From Rubrivivax sp. (GTDB taxonomy: Bacteria > Pseudomonadota > Gammaproteobacteria > Burkholderiales > Burkholderiaceae_C), in NCBI GenBank assembly GCA_027487905.1, contig JAIYCR010000064.1:1-48297 (forward strand): 48,297 nucleotides of DNA. Reading direction: 5' to 3'. Below the pieces are notes generated by a model. That model made no database searches. It saw only the letters and a program-made list of their open reading frames with translations, and was not told the origin of the DNA. Positions 1-7,963 of this stretch are shown here, in pieces. The number at the start of each line of letters is the position of its first letter. Within the stretch, counting starts at the first letter, position 1. The position numbers and the translations under genes are program-made.

Positions 1-464
1 TCGCTCACCCGCGCATCCACCCACCGGGCGCTGCCGTCCGGCGCGGTTTCCTTCTTCCAGAAGGGGGCCTGGGTCTTCAGGTAGTCCATCAGGAACTCGC
101 AGGCCTGGAAGGCCTCGCCGCGGTGGGCCGAGCTCACCGCCACCAGCACGATGGGGTCCAGCACCTGCAGCGGGCCGACGCGGTGCACGACGCGGGCGGC
201 GCGGATGTCGAAGCGGGCGTGCGCCGCGTCGATCATCTTCTCGATGGCCGATTCGGTCATGCCGGGGTAGTGCTCCAGCTCCAGCGTGCTGACCTGGGGT
301 TCGGTGCCGCCGCCGGAACGGTCGCGCACCGTGCCCAGGAAGGCGGCCACGGCGCCGACGAGCGCATCACCGCCGTGCAGCGCGGCCACCTCGGCGGAGA
401 GGTCGAAGGGCTCGTGCTGGATGCGCACGCGGGGGGGTGTGGGCTGCTGCGGCGTCGCGCCCAT
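1..464 (-). CDS. moaE: Molybdopterin synthase catalytic (large) subunit MoaE, 3' end cut by window edge
   Basis: MoaE transfers sulfur from the MoaD C-terminal thiocarboxylate to precursor Z (cPMP), giving the molybdopterin dithiolene in the cytoplasm. The minus-strand frame opens with ATG at 464 and reads through to the left edge, about 154 codons, against roughly 150 for E. coli MoaE, so only the last residues can be missing. Family landmarks are visible: an early GAVAAFLGTVRD block, LELEHYPGM, VVHRVGPL, VAVSSAHR, and the signature LKTQAPFWKKE that contains the catalytic lysine. It starts 2 nt after the moaD stop, so the two subunits of the synthase are probably translated together. Recognition is firm from motif order; the exact C-terminus lies outside the window. 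Confidence 0.95.
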   Translation of the reverse strand, partial: MGATPQQPTPPRVRIQHEPFDLSAEVAALHGGDALVGAVAAFLGTVRDRSGGGTEPQVSTLELEHYPGMTESAIEKMIDAAHARFDIRAARVVHRVGPLQVLDPIVLVAVSSAHRGEAFQACEFLMDYLKTQAPFWKKETAPDGSARWVDARVS

Positions 465-466
465 GT

Positions 467-724
467 TCAGCCCCCCGTGACCGGCGGGAAGAAGGCCACC
501 TCGTCGCCGTCGGCCAGCGCGGCGTCGTCCTCGACCAGTTCCTGGTTGACCGCGCAGCGCAACGCGCGCCCCGGCGCCAGCACCTGCGCATGGGCACCAC
601 CGCGCTCGACGAGCGTGGCCCTGAGGGCCGCCACCGTGGCCGGCAGCGGCTCGGCGGTGAAGGACTCGGACGGGCCGAGCGCCTCGCGCAGCGAGGCGAA
701 GTAACGCAGCTTCAAGGTGGACAT
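467..724 (-). CDS. moaD: Molybdopterin synthase sulfur-carrier subunit MoaD
   Basis: MoaD is the small ubiquitin-fold sulfur carrier of molybdopterin synthase. The 85-residue product has the usual family length (about 81-85), opens MSTLKLRYFASLRE as typical MoaD does, and ends exactly in PPVTGG, giving the C-terminal Gly-Gly that is adenylated by MoeB and thiocarboxylated. The internal block around residues 58-76 (CAVNQELVEDDAALADGDEVAF) is the conserved second half of the fold. The ATG at 724 is chosen because it gives the canonical N-terminus; a longer same-frame reading upstream lies inside moeA territory and is not needed. It lies 31 nt downstream of moeA and 2 nt upstream of moaE. Confidence 0.95.
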   Translation of the reverse strand: MSTLKLRYFASLREALGPSESFTAEPLPATVAALRATLVERGGAHAQVLAPGRALRCAVNQELVEDDAALADGDEVAFFPPVTGG

Positions 725-755
725 CGAAGGCTTCCCTCGGGGCCGGCGCGCGGGC

Positions 756-2054
756 TCAGACCCCGAAATCGCTGAAGGGCCGGTAGGCCACGGTGCTGCC
801 GCGCTCAAAGGCCTGTCCGGGCGGCACATCCACCAGGCCATCGCCCCAGACGGCGGAGGTGAGCACGCCCGAGCTCTGGTTGGGGAAGAGATCGAGCCCG
901 CCCTGGGCATTGCGCCGCACGCGCAGGAATTCGCGCCGCACATCGGCGCGCGGCCAGTCGAAATCGGCGCGCATCGGCAGCGGTGGCGGCAGGGCCGCTT
1001 CGGCGCCGGCCAGCCGGTACAGCACCGGGCGCACCGCCAGCAGGAAGGTGACGAAGGAGGACACCGGGTTGCCCGGCAGGCCGATGAAGAGGGCCGAATC
1101 GCGGTCGTCGTTTGCACCGTGGGCGGCGGCGCGGCGCACCCGGCCGAAGGCCAGCGGCTTGCCGGGCTTGATGGCCACCTGCCAGAGGTCCAGCCGGCCC
1201 TCGGCCTGCACCGCCGGGCGGAGGTGGTCTTCCTCGCCCACCGACACGCCGCCGCTGGTGATGATGAGGTCGTGGCCTTCCGCGGCGCGGCGCAGTGCGT
1301 CGCGGGTGGCCTCCAGGCGGTCGGGCACGATGCCCAGGTCGGTGCAGCGCGCCCCCAGCGCCCGGATGAGCGCGGACAGGGTGTAGCGGTTGCTGTTGAA
1401 GATGGCGCCCGGGGGCAGCGCGTCGGGTGGAACGCTGCCGGGCATCACCAGTTCGTCGCCGGTGGACAGCAGCGCCACCCGCAGCCGGCGCCGCACCTTC
1501 ACCAGGCCGATGCCCACCGAGGCGGCAAGGCCCAGCCGCTGCGCATCCAGCAGGGCTCCGGCGGCCAGCACCTGGGAACCCCGCTGCACATCCTCGCCGC
1601 GCCGGCGGATCCACTGCCCCGGCTGCGGCGCTGCGACCACGCGCACGGCGGCGCCGCTTTCCAGCACTTCGCAGGCTTCCTGCATCACCACCGCGTCGGC
1701 GCCTGGCGGAATCTGCGCGCCGGTGAAGATGCGCGCGGCCACGCCCGCCGGCAGCGCCTCGGGCGCTGTGCCGGCGGGGATGCGCAGGCCCACCGGCAGC
1801 ACGCCGCCTGCGGCCTGGAGGTCGGCGATGCGCAGGGCGTAGCCGTCCATCGCGGTGTTGTCGCCGGGGGGCACGTCCACCTGCGCGTGCAGGTCCTCGG
1901 CCAGCACCCGGCCCAGCGCGTCGAAGCAGGACACCGTCTCCACCTCGGAGTCCGCCAGCGGCGCAACGCCCGCGAGCAGCCGCTCCAGGGCCTCGTCCAG
2001 CGTCAGCAGCGGCGCGCGCGGTGGCCGCGACGGTGGAGGGTTCTGCGGGTTCAT
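756..2054 (-). CDS. moeA: Molybdopterin molybdenumtransferase MoeA
   Basis: MoeA inserts molybdate into adenylylated molybdopterin to make the active molybdenum cofactor. The 432-residue protein is slightly longer than E. coli MoeA (411). Visible landmarks: the N-terminal GDNTAMDGYAL block near residues 65-75, IPAGTAPEALPAG with FTGAQIPPGADAVVMQE, the central LLSTGDELV of the MPT-binding domain, TSGGVSVGEEDHL, and the KPGKPLAFG / GLPGNPVSS pair in the C-terminal part. The ATG at 2054 overlaps the mobB stop by 4 nt (ATGA), arguing for translational coupling. Residues upstream in the same frame (to 2303) are antisense-like and lie inside mobB, so the long reading is rejected. Confidence 0.95.
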   Translation of the reverse strand: MNPQNPPPSRPPRAPLLTLDEALERLLAGVAPLADSEVETVSCFDALGRVLAEDLHAQVDVPPGDNTAMDGYALRIADLQAAGGVLPVGLRIPAGTAPEALPAGVAARIFTGAQIPPGADAVVMQEACEVLESGAAVRVVAAPQPGQWIRRRGEDVQRGSQVLAAGALLDAQRLGLAASVGIGLVKVRRRLRVALLSTGDELVMPGSVPPDALPPGAIFNSNRYTLSALIRALGARCTDLGIVPDRLEATRDALRRAAEGHDLIITSGGVSVGEEDHLRPAVQAEGRLDLWQVAIKPGKPLAFGRVRRAAAHGANDDRDSALFIGLPGNPVSSFVTFLLAVRPVLYRLAGAEAALPPPLPMRADFDWPRADVRREFLRVRRNAQGGLDLFPNQSSGVLTSAVWGDGLVDVPPGQAFERGSTVAYRPFSDFGV

Positions 2055-2599
2055 TGCGGCAAGGGGTCGGGATGGGTGTAGTCGAAGCGACGGCCCTGGC
2101 TCGTCAGCCACTGGGCGATCGCCGGGGCCTCGTGGCGCGAGAACACCGGCAGCGTGGTCGGCGCGGGCAAGGTGTGCGGCGCATCGGTGACCACGGCCAC
2201 CACATAGGGGTCCTCGGGGTAGAGCGCCGGGCGATCGGCCGCGGCATCCCAGAGTTCGATCTTGAGCACCGCGCCGTGACGGAAACCCTCGACCAGCACC
2301 CACAGCTCGCGGTCCTGTGGCGCGGCCATCTGCGCCAGCATGCCGTCCACGTTCCAGTCGACCGGCTGCTCGAACTCGCGCATCAGCGCCATGCGCGTGC
2401 CCGAGGCCACCAGCACCTCGAAGGCCCCGGCCTCGCGCAGCCGGTGGCTGTCCTTGCCGGGGTGGTCGATGTCGAAGTGTTCGTGCGCGTGCTTGATGGC
2501 CGACACCCGGGCGCCGGTGGCCTTGAGCTCGGCCATCAGCGCGGTGGCCAGCGTCGTCTTCCCCGCGTTGGAATAGCCGGCCAGGCCGAGCACCTTCAC
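2051..2599 (-). CDS. mobB: Molybdopterin-guanine dinucleotide biosynthesis adapter MobB
   Basis: MobB is a GTP-binding accessory protein in conversion of molybdopterin to the guanine-dinucleotide form used by DMSO-reductase-family enzymes. The 182-residue product opens MKVLGLAGYSNAGKTTL, a P-loop at residues 8-16 in which the usual GxSGxGKT reads GYSNAGKT, followed by the family block IKHAHEHFDIDHPGKDSHR with its conserved His/Asp/Lys residues and, later, LWVLVEGFRHGAVLKIEL. The start overlaps the thrC stop by 4 nt and the stop overlaps moeA by 4 nt. No mobA is present next to it. Placing moco genes behind hom-thrC is, from memory, common in Burkholderiales. Confidence 0.9.
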   Translation of the reverse strand: MKVLGLAGYSNAGKTTLATALMAELKATGARVSAIKHAHEHFDIDHPGKDSHRLREAGAFEVLVASGTRMALMREFEQPVDWNVDGMLAQMAAPQDRELWVLVEGFRHGAVLKIELWDAAADRPALYPEDPYVVAVVTDAPHTLPAPTTLPVFSRHEAPAIAQWLTSQGRRFDYTHPDPLPQ

Positions 2600-4035
2600 G
2601 GTGCTGCCTCCTGGGCGATCAGCTGCTTGACTGCCTGCACGTCCGGCTTCATCACCCGAAAGCGCTTGGGCAGCGCTTCGATGCCGTCCAGGCCGGCCGG
2701 GCGCGGCGGCTGCCCGCCGATGGCCTCGACCAGGGTGTCGGCGAACTTGGCTGGAAGCGCCGTCTCGAGCACCAGCATGGGCACACCGGGCTGCAGCTGC
2801 TCGAGCGCCACCTTCACCCCGTCGGCCGTGTGCGGGTCCACCAGCACGCCACAGGCATCGCGCACCTGGCGGATGGTGCGCAGTCGGTCGGCATGGGTGC
2901 TGTGGCCGGAGACGAAACCTTCGGCCCCGATGCGGGCGAACTCCGCCGGCGTGACGCTGAACTCGCCGTCGCGGCCGAGCGCATCGCGGAAGAGCGAGGC
3001 GGTGCGCGCGCCATCGCGCCCGACGAGATCGAACACGAAACGCTCGAAGTTGGACGCCTTGCTGATGTCCATCGAGGGGCTGGAGGTCTCGTGCGTCTCG
3101 GCGCTCGTGCGCACGCGGTAGCGGCCGGTGCGGAAGAACTCGTCGAGCACCGCGTTTTCGTTGGTGGCCAGCACCAGGCGCTCGATGGGCAGACCCATGC
3201 GGCGGGCCACATGGCCGGCGCAGATGTTGCCGAAGTTGCCCGAGGGCACCGCGAAGCTCACCCGGGCCTGCTGCCCCGGGCGGTCGGCGGTGGCCTGGAA
3301 CCAGCCGGCGAAGTAATAGACCACCTGGGCGAGCAGGCGCGCCCAGTTGATGGAGTTGACGGTGCCGATGCGCCAGCGCCGCTTGAAGTCGAGGTCGGCG
3401 CTGACGGCCTTGACGATGTCCTGGCAGTCGTCGAACACGCCTTCGACCGCGATGTTGTGGATGTTGGCGTCCTGCAGGCTGAACATCTGCGCCTGCTGGA
3501 AGGGGCTCATGCGGCCATGCGGGCTCAGCATGAACACGCGGATGCCGCGCTTGCCGCGCATCGCGTACTCGGCGGCGCTTCCGGTGTCGCCCGAGGTGGC
3601 ACCCAGGATGTTCAGCGCCTGGGCGCGCCGGCCGAGCTCGTATTCGAAGAGCGCGCCCAGCAGCTGCATCGCCATGTCCTTGAAGGCGAGCGTCGGCCCG
3701 TTGGACAAGCCGAGCAGCGACACCGGCGCCACGCCGCCGCCCAGGCCCGCCAGCGGCACGAGCGGGGTGATCTGAGGCGTGCCGAACACCGCCTCGGTGT
3801 AGGTGGCGCGCACCAGGCGGCGCAGGTCCTCGGGCGGGATGTCGTCGATGTAGAGCGACAGGATCTCGAAGGCGAGGTCCGCATACGGCAGGCCGCGCCA
3901 GCGTTCCAGCGTGGGCGCATCGACCTGCGGGTAGCGCTCGGGCAGGTAGAGCCCGCCATCGGGCGCCAGGCCCTCGAGCAGGATGTCGCAGAAGCGCAGC
4001 GGCGTCGGGTCGCCCCGGGTGGAGAAGTACTTCAT
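2596..4035 (-). CDS. thrC: Threonine synthase ThrC (long type)
   Basis: Threonine synthase converts O-phosphohomoserine to threonine with PLP. The 479-residue product is of the long fungal/proteobacterial class. It opens MKYFSTRGDPTPLRF, has the PLP-lysine context GPTLAFKDMAMQ with Lys119, the phosphate-cradle block ILGATSGDTGSAAEYA, and AVPSGNFGNICAGHVARRMGLP near residues 260-285. The ATG at 4035 lies 13 nt after the hom stop, so the two consecutive threonine-pathway enzymes are surely in one operon, and its stop overlaps mobB by 4 nt. The length and motifs are complete, with no sign of damage. Confidence 0.97.
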   Translation of the reverse strand: MKYFSTRGDPTPLRFCDILLEGLAPDGGLYLPERYPQVDAPTLERWRGLPYADLAFEILSLYIDDIPPEDLRRLVRATYTEAVFGTPQITPLVPLAGLGGGVAPVSLLGLSNGPTLAFKDMAMQLLGALFEYELGRRAQALNILGATSGDTGSAAEYAMRGKRGIRVFMLSPHGRMSPFQQAQMFSLQDANIHNIAVEGVFDDCQDIVKAVSADLDFKRRWRIGTVNSINWARLLAQVVYYFAGWFQATADRPGQQARVSFAVPSGNFGNICAGHVARRMGLPIERLVLATNENAVLDEFFRTGRYRVRTSAETHETSSPSMDISKASNFERFVFDLVGRDGARTASLFRDALGRDGEFSVTPAEFARIGAEGFVSGHSTHADRLRTIRQVRDACGVLVDPHTADGVKVALEQLQPGVPMLVLETALPAKFADTLVEAIGGQPPRPAGLDGIEALPKRFRVMKPDVQAVKQLIAQEAAP

Positions 4036-4048
4036 CGTCGGGCCCGGC

Positions 4049-5365
4049 TCAGTTCAGTTCTTCCTTGCGGATCTTCACGATCGGGGCCAGCACGGTGGGC
4101 AGCGCCTGCATGCGGGCGATGGCCTCGTTCATGCGGCCCTCCACCGTGTCGTGGGTGAGGATGATCACGTCGGTCTGCTTCTCGCCCTCGGCCGACTCGC
4201 GCTGCAGCACCGCGTCGATGGAGATGTCGTGCTCGGCCAGGATGCCGGTGATGCGGGCCAGCACGCCGGCCTGGTCGGCCACCTGCAGCCGCAGGTAGAA
4301 GGCGGTGACCACGTCCTCGATGGGCAGCACCGGCGTGTCGCTGAGCATGTCCGGGCGGAAGGCCAGATGCGGCACCCGGTGGGCCGGGTCGGCGGTGAGC
4401 AGACGGGTGACGTCCACCAGGTCGGCGATCACCGCGGAGGCGGTGGGCTCGGCACCCGCGCCCCGGCCGTAGTGCAGTGTGGTGCCCACTGCATCGCCGT
4501 GCACCACCACCGCATTCATCGCACCCTCGACGTTGGCGATCAGGCGCTTGCCCGGCACGAGCGTGGGGTGCACGCGCAGCTCCAGGCCGCCCAGATCATC
4601 GCGCCGCTTGGTGATGCCCAAAAGCTTCAAGCGATAGCCCAGCTGCTCGGCATAGCGGATGTCGGCGGCCTGCAGCCGGGTGATGCCCTCGATGTGGGCG
4701 CGACCGAACTGCACCGGCGTGCCGAAGGCCAGCGCGCTCATGATGGTGACCTTGTGCGCGGCGTCCACGCCTTCGATGTCGAAGGTCGGGTCGGCCTCGG
4801 CATAGCCCAGGCGCTGCGCTTCCTTCAGCACGACGTCGAAGTCCAGGCCCTTGTCGCGCATCTCGCTCAGGATGAAGTTGGTGGTGCCGTTGATGATCCC
4901 GGCGATCCACTCGATGCGGTTGGCCGACAGGCCCTCGCGCAGGCTCTTGATGATGGGAATGCCGCCGGCCACGGCGGCCTCGAAGGCCACCACCACGCCC
5001 TTGTCGTGCGCAGCCGCGAAGATTTCCGTGCCGTGCACCGCCAGCAGCGCCTTGTTGGCCGTGACCACATGCTTGCCCTGGCCGATGGCCGCCAGCACCA
5101 GCTCGCGGGCCAGCGTGGTGCCGCCCATCAGCTCGACGACGATGTCGATGGACGGGTCGCGCACGATGTCGAAGGGGTCGGCCACCACCCGGGCGGCGTC
5201 GCCCACGATGGCGCGCGCGGCGGCCTGGTCGCGCCGGCACACCGCGGTGATCTCGATGCCGCGGCCCGCGCGGCGGCGGATCTCCTGCTGGTTGCGGCGC
5301 AGCACCTCGAAGGTGCCGCCGCCGACGGTGCCGATGCCGAGCAGGCCGACGCGGATGGGGTTCAT
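4049..5365 (-). CDS. hom: Homoserine dehydrogenase with C-terminal ACT domain
   Basis: Homoserine dehydrogenase reduces aspartate semialdehyde to homoserine, the branch point to threonine and methionine. The 438-residue monofunctional enzyme has a Rossmann motif at residues 7-15 (GLLGIGTVG), the catalytic core with ANKALLAVHGTEIFAAA and the GIINGTTNFILSEM block, and a C-terminal ACT domain (about 355-438, starting near YLRLQVADQAGVLARIT) that normally gives threonine feedback inhibition. No aspartokinase domain is fused. It starts at ATG 5365, 63 nt downstream of the alaA stop; the short spacer contains only a small GCAG-type triplicate repeat near 5405-5420 and no obvious terminator, so alaA read-through is possible. 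Confidence 0.97.
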   Translation of the reverse strand: MNPIRVGLLGIGTVGGGTFEVLRRNQQEIRRRAGRGIEITAVCRRDQAAARAIVGDAARVVADPFDIVRDPSIDIVVELMGGTTLARELVLAAIGQGKHVVTANKALLAVHGTEIFAAAHDKGVVVAFEAAVAGGIPIIKSLREGLSANRIEWIAGIINGTTNFILSEMRDKGLDFDVVLKEAQRLGYAEADPTFDIEGVDAAHKVTIMSALAFGTPVQFGRAHIEGITRLQAADIRYAEQLGYRLKLLGITKRRDDLGGLELRVHPTLVPGKRLIANVEGAMNAVVVHGDAVGTTLHYGRGAGAEPTASAVIADLVDVTRLLTADPAHRVPHLAFRPDMLSDTPVLPIEDVVTAFYLRLQVADQAGVLARITGILAEHDISIDAVLQRESAEGEKQTDVIILTHDTVEGRMNEAIARMQALPTVLAPIVKIRKEELN

Positions 5366-5428
5366 GGTCTCGGTGCGCCGGGGCGCAGGTGGGAAAGGGA
5401 AGCGAGGCAGGCAGGCAGGCCGGGCCGC

Positions 5429-6655
5429 TCAGGCGGTGTGGCGCTTGCGGTAGCCGTGCAGGAAGCGGGCGATGCGGCCGATGGCCTCGGTGAGGTCGTC
5501 GGACGCCGGCAGGAAGACCAGGCGGAAGTGGTCCGGCGCGATCCAGTTGAAGCCCGTGCCCTGCACGATCAGCACCTTCTCCTCGGCCAGCAGCTCGTAG
5601 GCGAATTGCTGGTCGTCGGCGATGGGATAGACCTTGGGGTCCAGGCGCGGGAACATGTAGAGCGCCGCCTTGGGCTTGACCACGCTCACGCCGGGAATGT
5701 CCGACAGCAGCTGGTAGGCGAGGTCGCGCTGGCGGCACAGCCGGCCGGTGGGTGCGACCAGGTCCTGGATGCTTTGGTAGCCGCCCAGTGCCGTCTGGAT
5801 GGCCAGCTGCCCGGGCGTGTTGCTGCACAGGCGCATCGAGGCGAGCATGTTCAGGCCCTCGATGTAGTCCTTCGCATGGCGCTTCTCGCCGGAGACGATC
5901 ATCCAGCCGGCGCGGTAGCCGCAGGAGCGGTAGTTCTTCGACAGGCCGTTGAAGGTGACGCACAGCACGTCGTCGGCGAGCGAGGCGATGCTGGTGTGGA
6001 CGTTGCCGTCGTAGAGCGTCTTGTCGTAGATCTCGTCGGCGAAGACGATGAGCTGGTGCTGCCGGGCGATCTCCAGGATGTCGCGCAGCAGGGCGTCGGG
6101 GTAGAGCGCACCCGTCGGGTTGTTCGGGTTGATGACCACGATCGCCCGGGTGCGGGCGGTGATCTTGCGGCGGATGTCGTCCAGGTCGGGCAGCCAGCCC
6201 GCGCCCTCGTCGCACACGTAGTGCACCGGGCTGCCGCCGGACAGCGCCACAGAGGCCGTCCACAGCGGGTAGTCGGGGGCCGGCACCAGCACCTCGTCAC
6301 CGTCGTTGAGCAGCGCGTTCATGCTCATCACGATGAGCTCGGACGCACCGTTGCCCAGGTAGACGTCGTCCACCGTCACGCCGGCGATGCGCTTTTCCTG
6401 GGTGTAGTGCACCACCGCCTTGCGCGGGGCGAAGAGGCCCTTGCTGTCGGTGTAGCCCGCCGAGTGCGGCATGTTGCGGATCATGTCCTGCACGATCTCG
6501 TCGGGCGGCTCCAGGCCGAACACGGCGAGGTTGCCGATGTTCAGCTGGATGATCTTGTGGCCCTCGTCCTGCATCTGCCGGGCCTTCTGCAGCACGGGGC
6601 CGCGGATGTCGTAGCAGACGTTGGCGAGCTTGCTCGACTTGGCGATGGGCTTCAA
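5429..6655 (-). CDS. alaA: Glutamate-pyruvate aminotransferase (AlaA-type)
   Basis: PLP aminotransferase of class I/II, closest by eye to E. coli AlaA, which makes alanine from pyruvate and glutamate. The opening KPIAKSSKLANVCYDIRGPV matches the conserved AlaA N-terminus, and GNGASELIV, PAPDYPLW, INPNNPTGA, FADEIYDK and NGLSKNYR (PLP Lys240) follow in order. The start is unusual: the homology begins at a TTG codon at 6655 that has a GGAG 8 nt upstream; another TTG at 6694 would add 13 residues but has no ribosome-binding site and lies almost on a putative promoter. I prefer 6655 (408 aa; E. coli AlaA is about 405). The gene heads the alaA-hom-thrC-moco run. Confidence 0.93.
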   Translation of the reverse strand: MKPIAKSSKLANVCYDIRGPVLQKARQMQDEGHKIIQLNIGNLAVFGLEPPDEIVQDMIRNMPHSAGYTDSKGLFAPRKAVVHYTQEKRIAGVTVDDVYLGNGASELIVMSMNALLNDGDEVLVPAPDYPLWTASVALSGGSPVHYVCDEGAGWLPDLDDIRRKITARTRAIVVINPNNPTGALYPDALLRDILEIARQHQLIVFADEIYDKTLYDGNVHTSIASLADDVLCVTFNGLSKNYRSCGYRAGWMIVSGEKRHAKDYIEGLNMLASMRLCSNTPGQLAIQTALGGYQSIQDLVAPTGRLCRQRDLAYQLLSDIPGVSVVKPKAALYMFPRLDPKVYPIADDQQFAYELLAEEKVLIVQGTGFNWIAPDHFRLVFLPASDDLTEAIGRIARFLHGYRKRHTA

Positions 6656-6702
6656 GGCTGGGGCTCCGGCAGGGGTCGGGCAGGAAGAAGACAAGGGCGA
6701 AA

Positions 6703-6716
6703 CCTATAATTTTAGG
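6703..6716. promoter_or_regulatory. AT-rich near-palindrome carrying possible -10 elements for the divergent alaA / Mth938 genes
   Basis: In an otherwise GC-rich gap between two divergent genes sits CCTATAATTTTAGG. It contains TATAAT on the plus strand (6705-6710) and TAAAAT on the minus strand (6709-6714), so it could serve as the -10 box for either direction. No convincing TTGACA-like -35 is visible at 16-18 nt on either side. This is a pattern call only. Confidence 0.4.
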
Positions 6717-6804
6717 TCGTGTTCGGTCGCGGTTCGGGCTGGCCCTTCCAGGGGCGGCCGCCCCGTCCGGGCGAAGCCTGCGTCCCCAGCCCGGAGTTCC
6801 CACC

Positions 6805-7182
6805 TTGAAGCTGCACGCCGACCCGATGCAGGGCCAGAACGCCATCTCGCGGCACAGCCCGGAAGGGGTCATCGTCAACACCCAGGCCTGGCGCCAGTCG
6901 GTGCTCGTGCCCTGGCGCGGCGAGGTGCAGCCCTGGGGCCCGACGGACGTGGCCAGCCTGCAGGCCGAGCACTTCGAGGCGCTCGCCGCCCTGGGGCCCG
7001 AGCTCGTGATCTTCGGCAGCGGCGCCCGCCTGGTGTTTCCGCGGCCCGCGCTGCTGCAGGCCTTGATGGCGCGGCGCATCGGCATCGAGACGATGGACAC
7101 CCCGGCCGCCTGCCGGACCTACAACGTGCTGCTGGCCGAAGGCCGCCCGGTGGTGGCTGCGCTGCTGTTCAGCGGCCGCTGA
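6805..7182 (+). CDS. Mth938-like (DUF498/Xcc1710-type) domain protein
   Basis: A 125-residue single-domain protein of the Mth938-like fold, a family of small cytosolic proteins without an established enzymatic role in bacteria. The typical blocks are seen: VQPWGPTDVASL, LGPELVIFGSGARLVFPRP, and IGIETMDTPAACRTYNVLLAEGR with its conserved Asp-Thr and Cys-Arg-Thr-Tyr. Translation probably starts at TTG 6805, because GGAG lies 9 nt upstream and the resulting KLHAD opening matches the family as I remember it; the first ATG (6826) would remove seven residues. It is transcribed away from alaA and is followed by the bcp promoter region, so it appears monocistronic. Related proteins are annotated near respiratory-complex assembly factors, but nothing here supports that role. 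Confidence 0.8.
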   Translation: MKLHADPMQGQNAISRHSPEGVIVNTQAWRQSVLVPWRGEVQPWGPTDVASLQAEHFEALAALGPELVIFGSGARLVFPRPALLQALMARRIGIETMDTPAACRTYNVLLAEGRPVVAALLFSGR

Positions 7183-7262
7183 ACCCGGCCTTGGGCGGGG
7201 CGTCGGCGCGCGAACGGGCGCGCCCGAGCCGACGGGACCTGGGCGGGTGCCGAGCCTCGCTC

Positions 7263-7268
7263 TATAAT
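7263..7268 (+). promoter_or_regulatory. Probable -10 box upstream of bcp
   Basis: A perfect TATAAT lies 50 nt upstream of the bcp ATG in a GC-rich spacer. Seventeen bases further upstream the sequence is TGGGCG, a weak -35 match, so only the -10 is well supported. Confidence 0.5.
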
Positions 7269-7317
7269 CGCCGGTCGGCCTTGCCCTGCGCCCGGGCTTC
7301 ACCTACCCCCTCCGCAC

Positions 7318-7800
7318 ATGACCCCAACCCTGAACAAACCGCTCCCGGATTTCGATGCTCAGGCGACGGGCGGCATCGAGTTCACGCCGCAGGCATTCAG
7401 CGGCAAGACGATCGTGCTCTATTTCTACCCGAAGGACAACACCCCCGGGTGCACCACCGAGGCCCTGCAGTTCCGCGACCACCACAAGGAATTCGTCAAG
7501 GCCGGTGCCGTGGTCTTCGGCGTCTCGCGCGACAACATGGCCTCGCACGACAAGTTCAAGCAGAACCTGGAACTGCCCTTCGAGCTCATCGCCGACACCG
7601 AGGAAAAGCTCTGCCACATGTTCGGCGTGGTCAAGAACAAGATCATGTACGGCAAGAAGGTCAAGGGCATCGAGCGCAGCACCTTCCTCATCGACGGCAA
7701 CGGCGTGCTCCGGGCCGAGTGGCGGGGCCTGAAGGTGGCCGGCCACGTCGAGGAAGTGCTCAAGGCCGTGCAGGACCTGAAGACCGAAACCCCGGTCTGA
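7318..7800 (+). CDS. bcp: Thioredoxin-dependent peroxiredoxin, Bcp/PrxQ family
   Basis: Reduces hydrogen peroxide and organic hydroperoxides through a peroxidatic cysteine. The 160-residue protein carries the family signature YFYPKDNTPGCTTE with peroxidatic Cys45, then GVSRDNMASHDKF and ERSTFLIDGNGVLRAEWRG. The resolving cysteine found five residues later in E. coli BCP and many PrxQ proteins is absent (Leu50 instead); the only other cysteine is near residue 99 in EKLCHMFGV, so it may work as a 1-Cys or atypical 2-Cys enzyme. The ATG at 7318 is preceded by its own TATAAT element, and a strong terminator follows the stop, so it appears to be a single-gene unit. Confidence 0.95.
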   Translation: MTPTLNKPLPDFDAQATGGIEFTPQAFSGKTIVLYFYPKDNTPGCTTEALQFRDHHKEFVKAGAVVFGVSRDNMASHDKFKQNLELPFELIADTEEKLCHMFGVVKNKIMYGKKVKGIERSTFLIDGNGVLRAEWRGLKVAGHVEEVLKAVQDLKTETPV

Positions 7801-7855
7801 AGCGAAAGCCTCCTGTCCCCCCTGCGCGAAGCCGAATGCACGCGCTGAACCGCGA

Positions 7856-7888
7856 AGCCGCACAGTGCGCTGTGCGGCTTTTTCTTTT
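7856..7888 (+). terminator. Strong Rho-independent terminator after bcp
   Basis: A perfect 10-bp inverted repeat (arm AGCCGCACAG, four-base loop TGCG, arm CTGTGCGGCT) runs straight into TTTTCTTTT. It begins 55 nt after the bcp stop on the plus strand and separates bcp from the PhoH gene. It is the clearest intrinsic terminator in the window. Confidence 0.9.
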
Positions 7889-7963
7889 CCTGCGCGCCCC
7901 GCGGGGCGTCTGAAGCCAGCGCGCCGGGCCGCCGTGCGGCCTGCTGCTTGCCAACCCCACCCC

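Noticed and set aside
5403-5420. Short direct repeat of GCAG units upstream of hom
   Set aside because: Only three to four short units; no sign of a CRISPR, attenuator or phase-variable tract, and outside a coding region start.
3983-6709. A 908-codon open frame on the plus strand across thrC, hom and alaA
   Set aside because: It is the antisense of three well-recognised genes; its translation is rich in His, Gln, Ala, Gly and Val without any domain, the usual outcome of GC-rich codon bias on the opposite strand.
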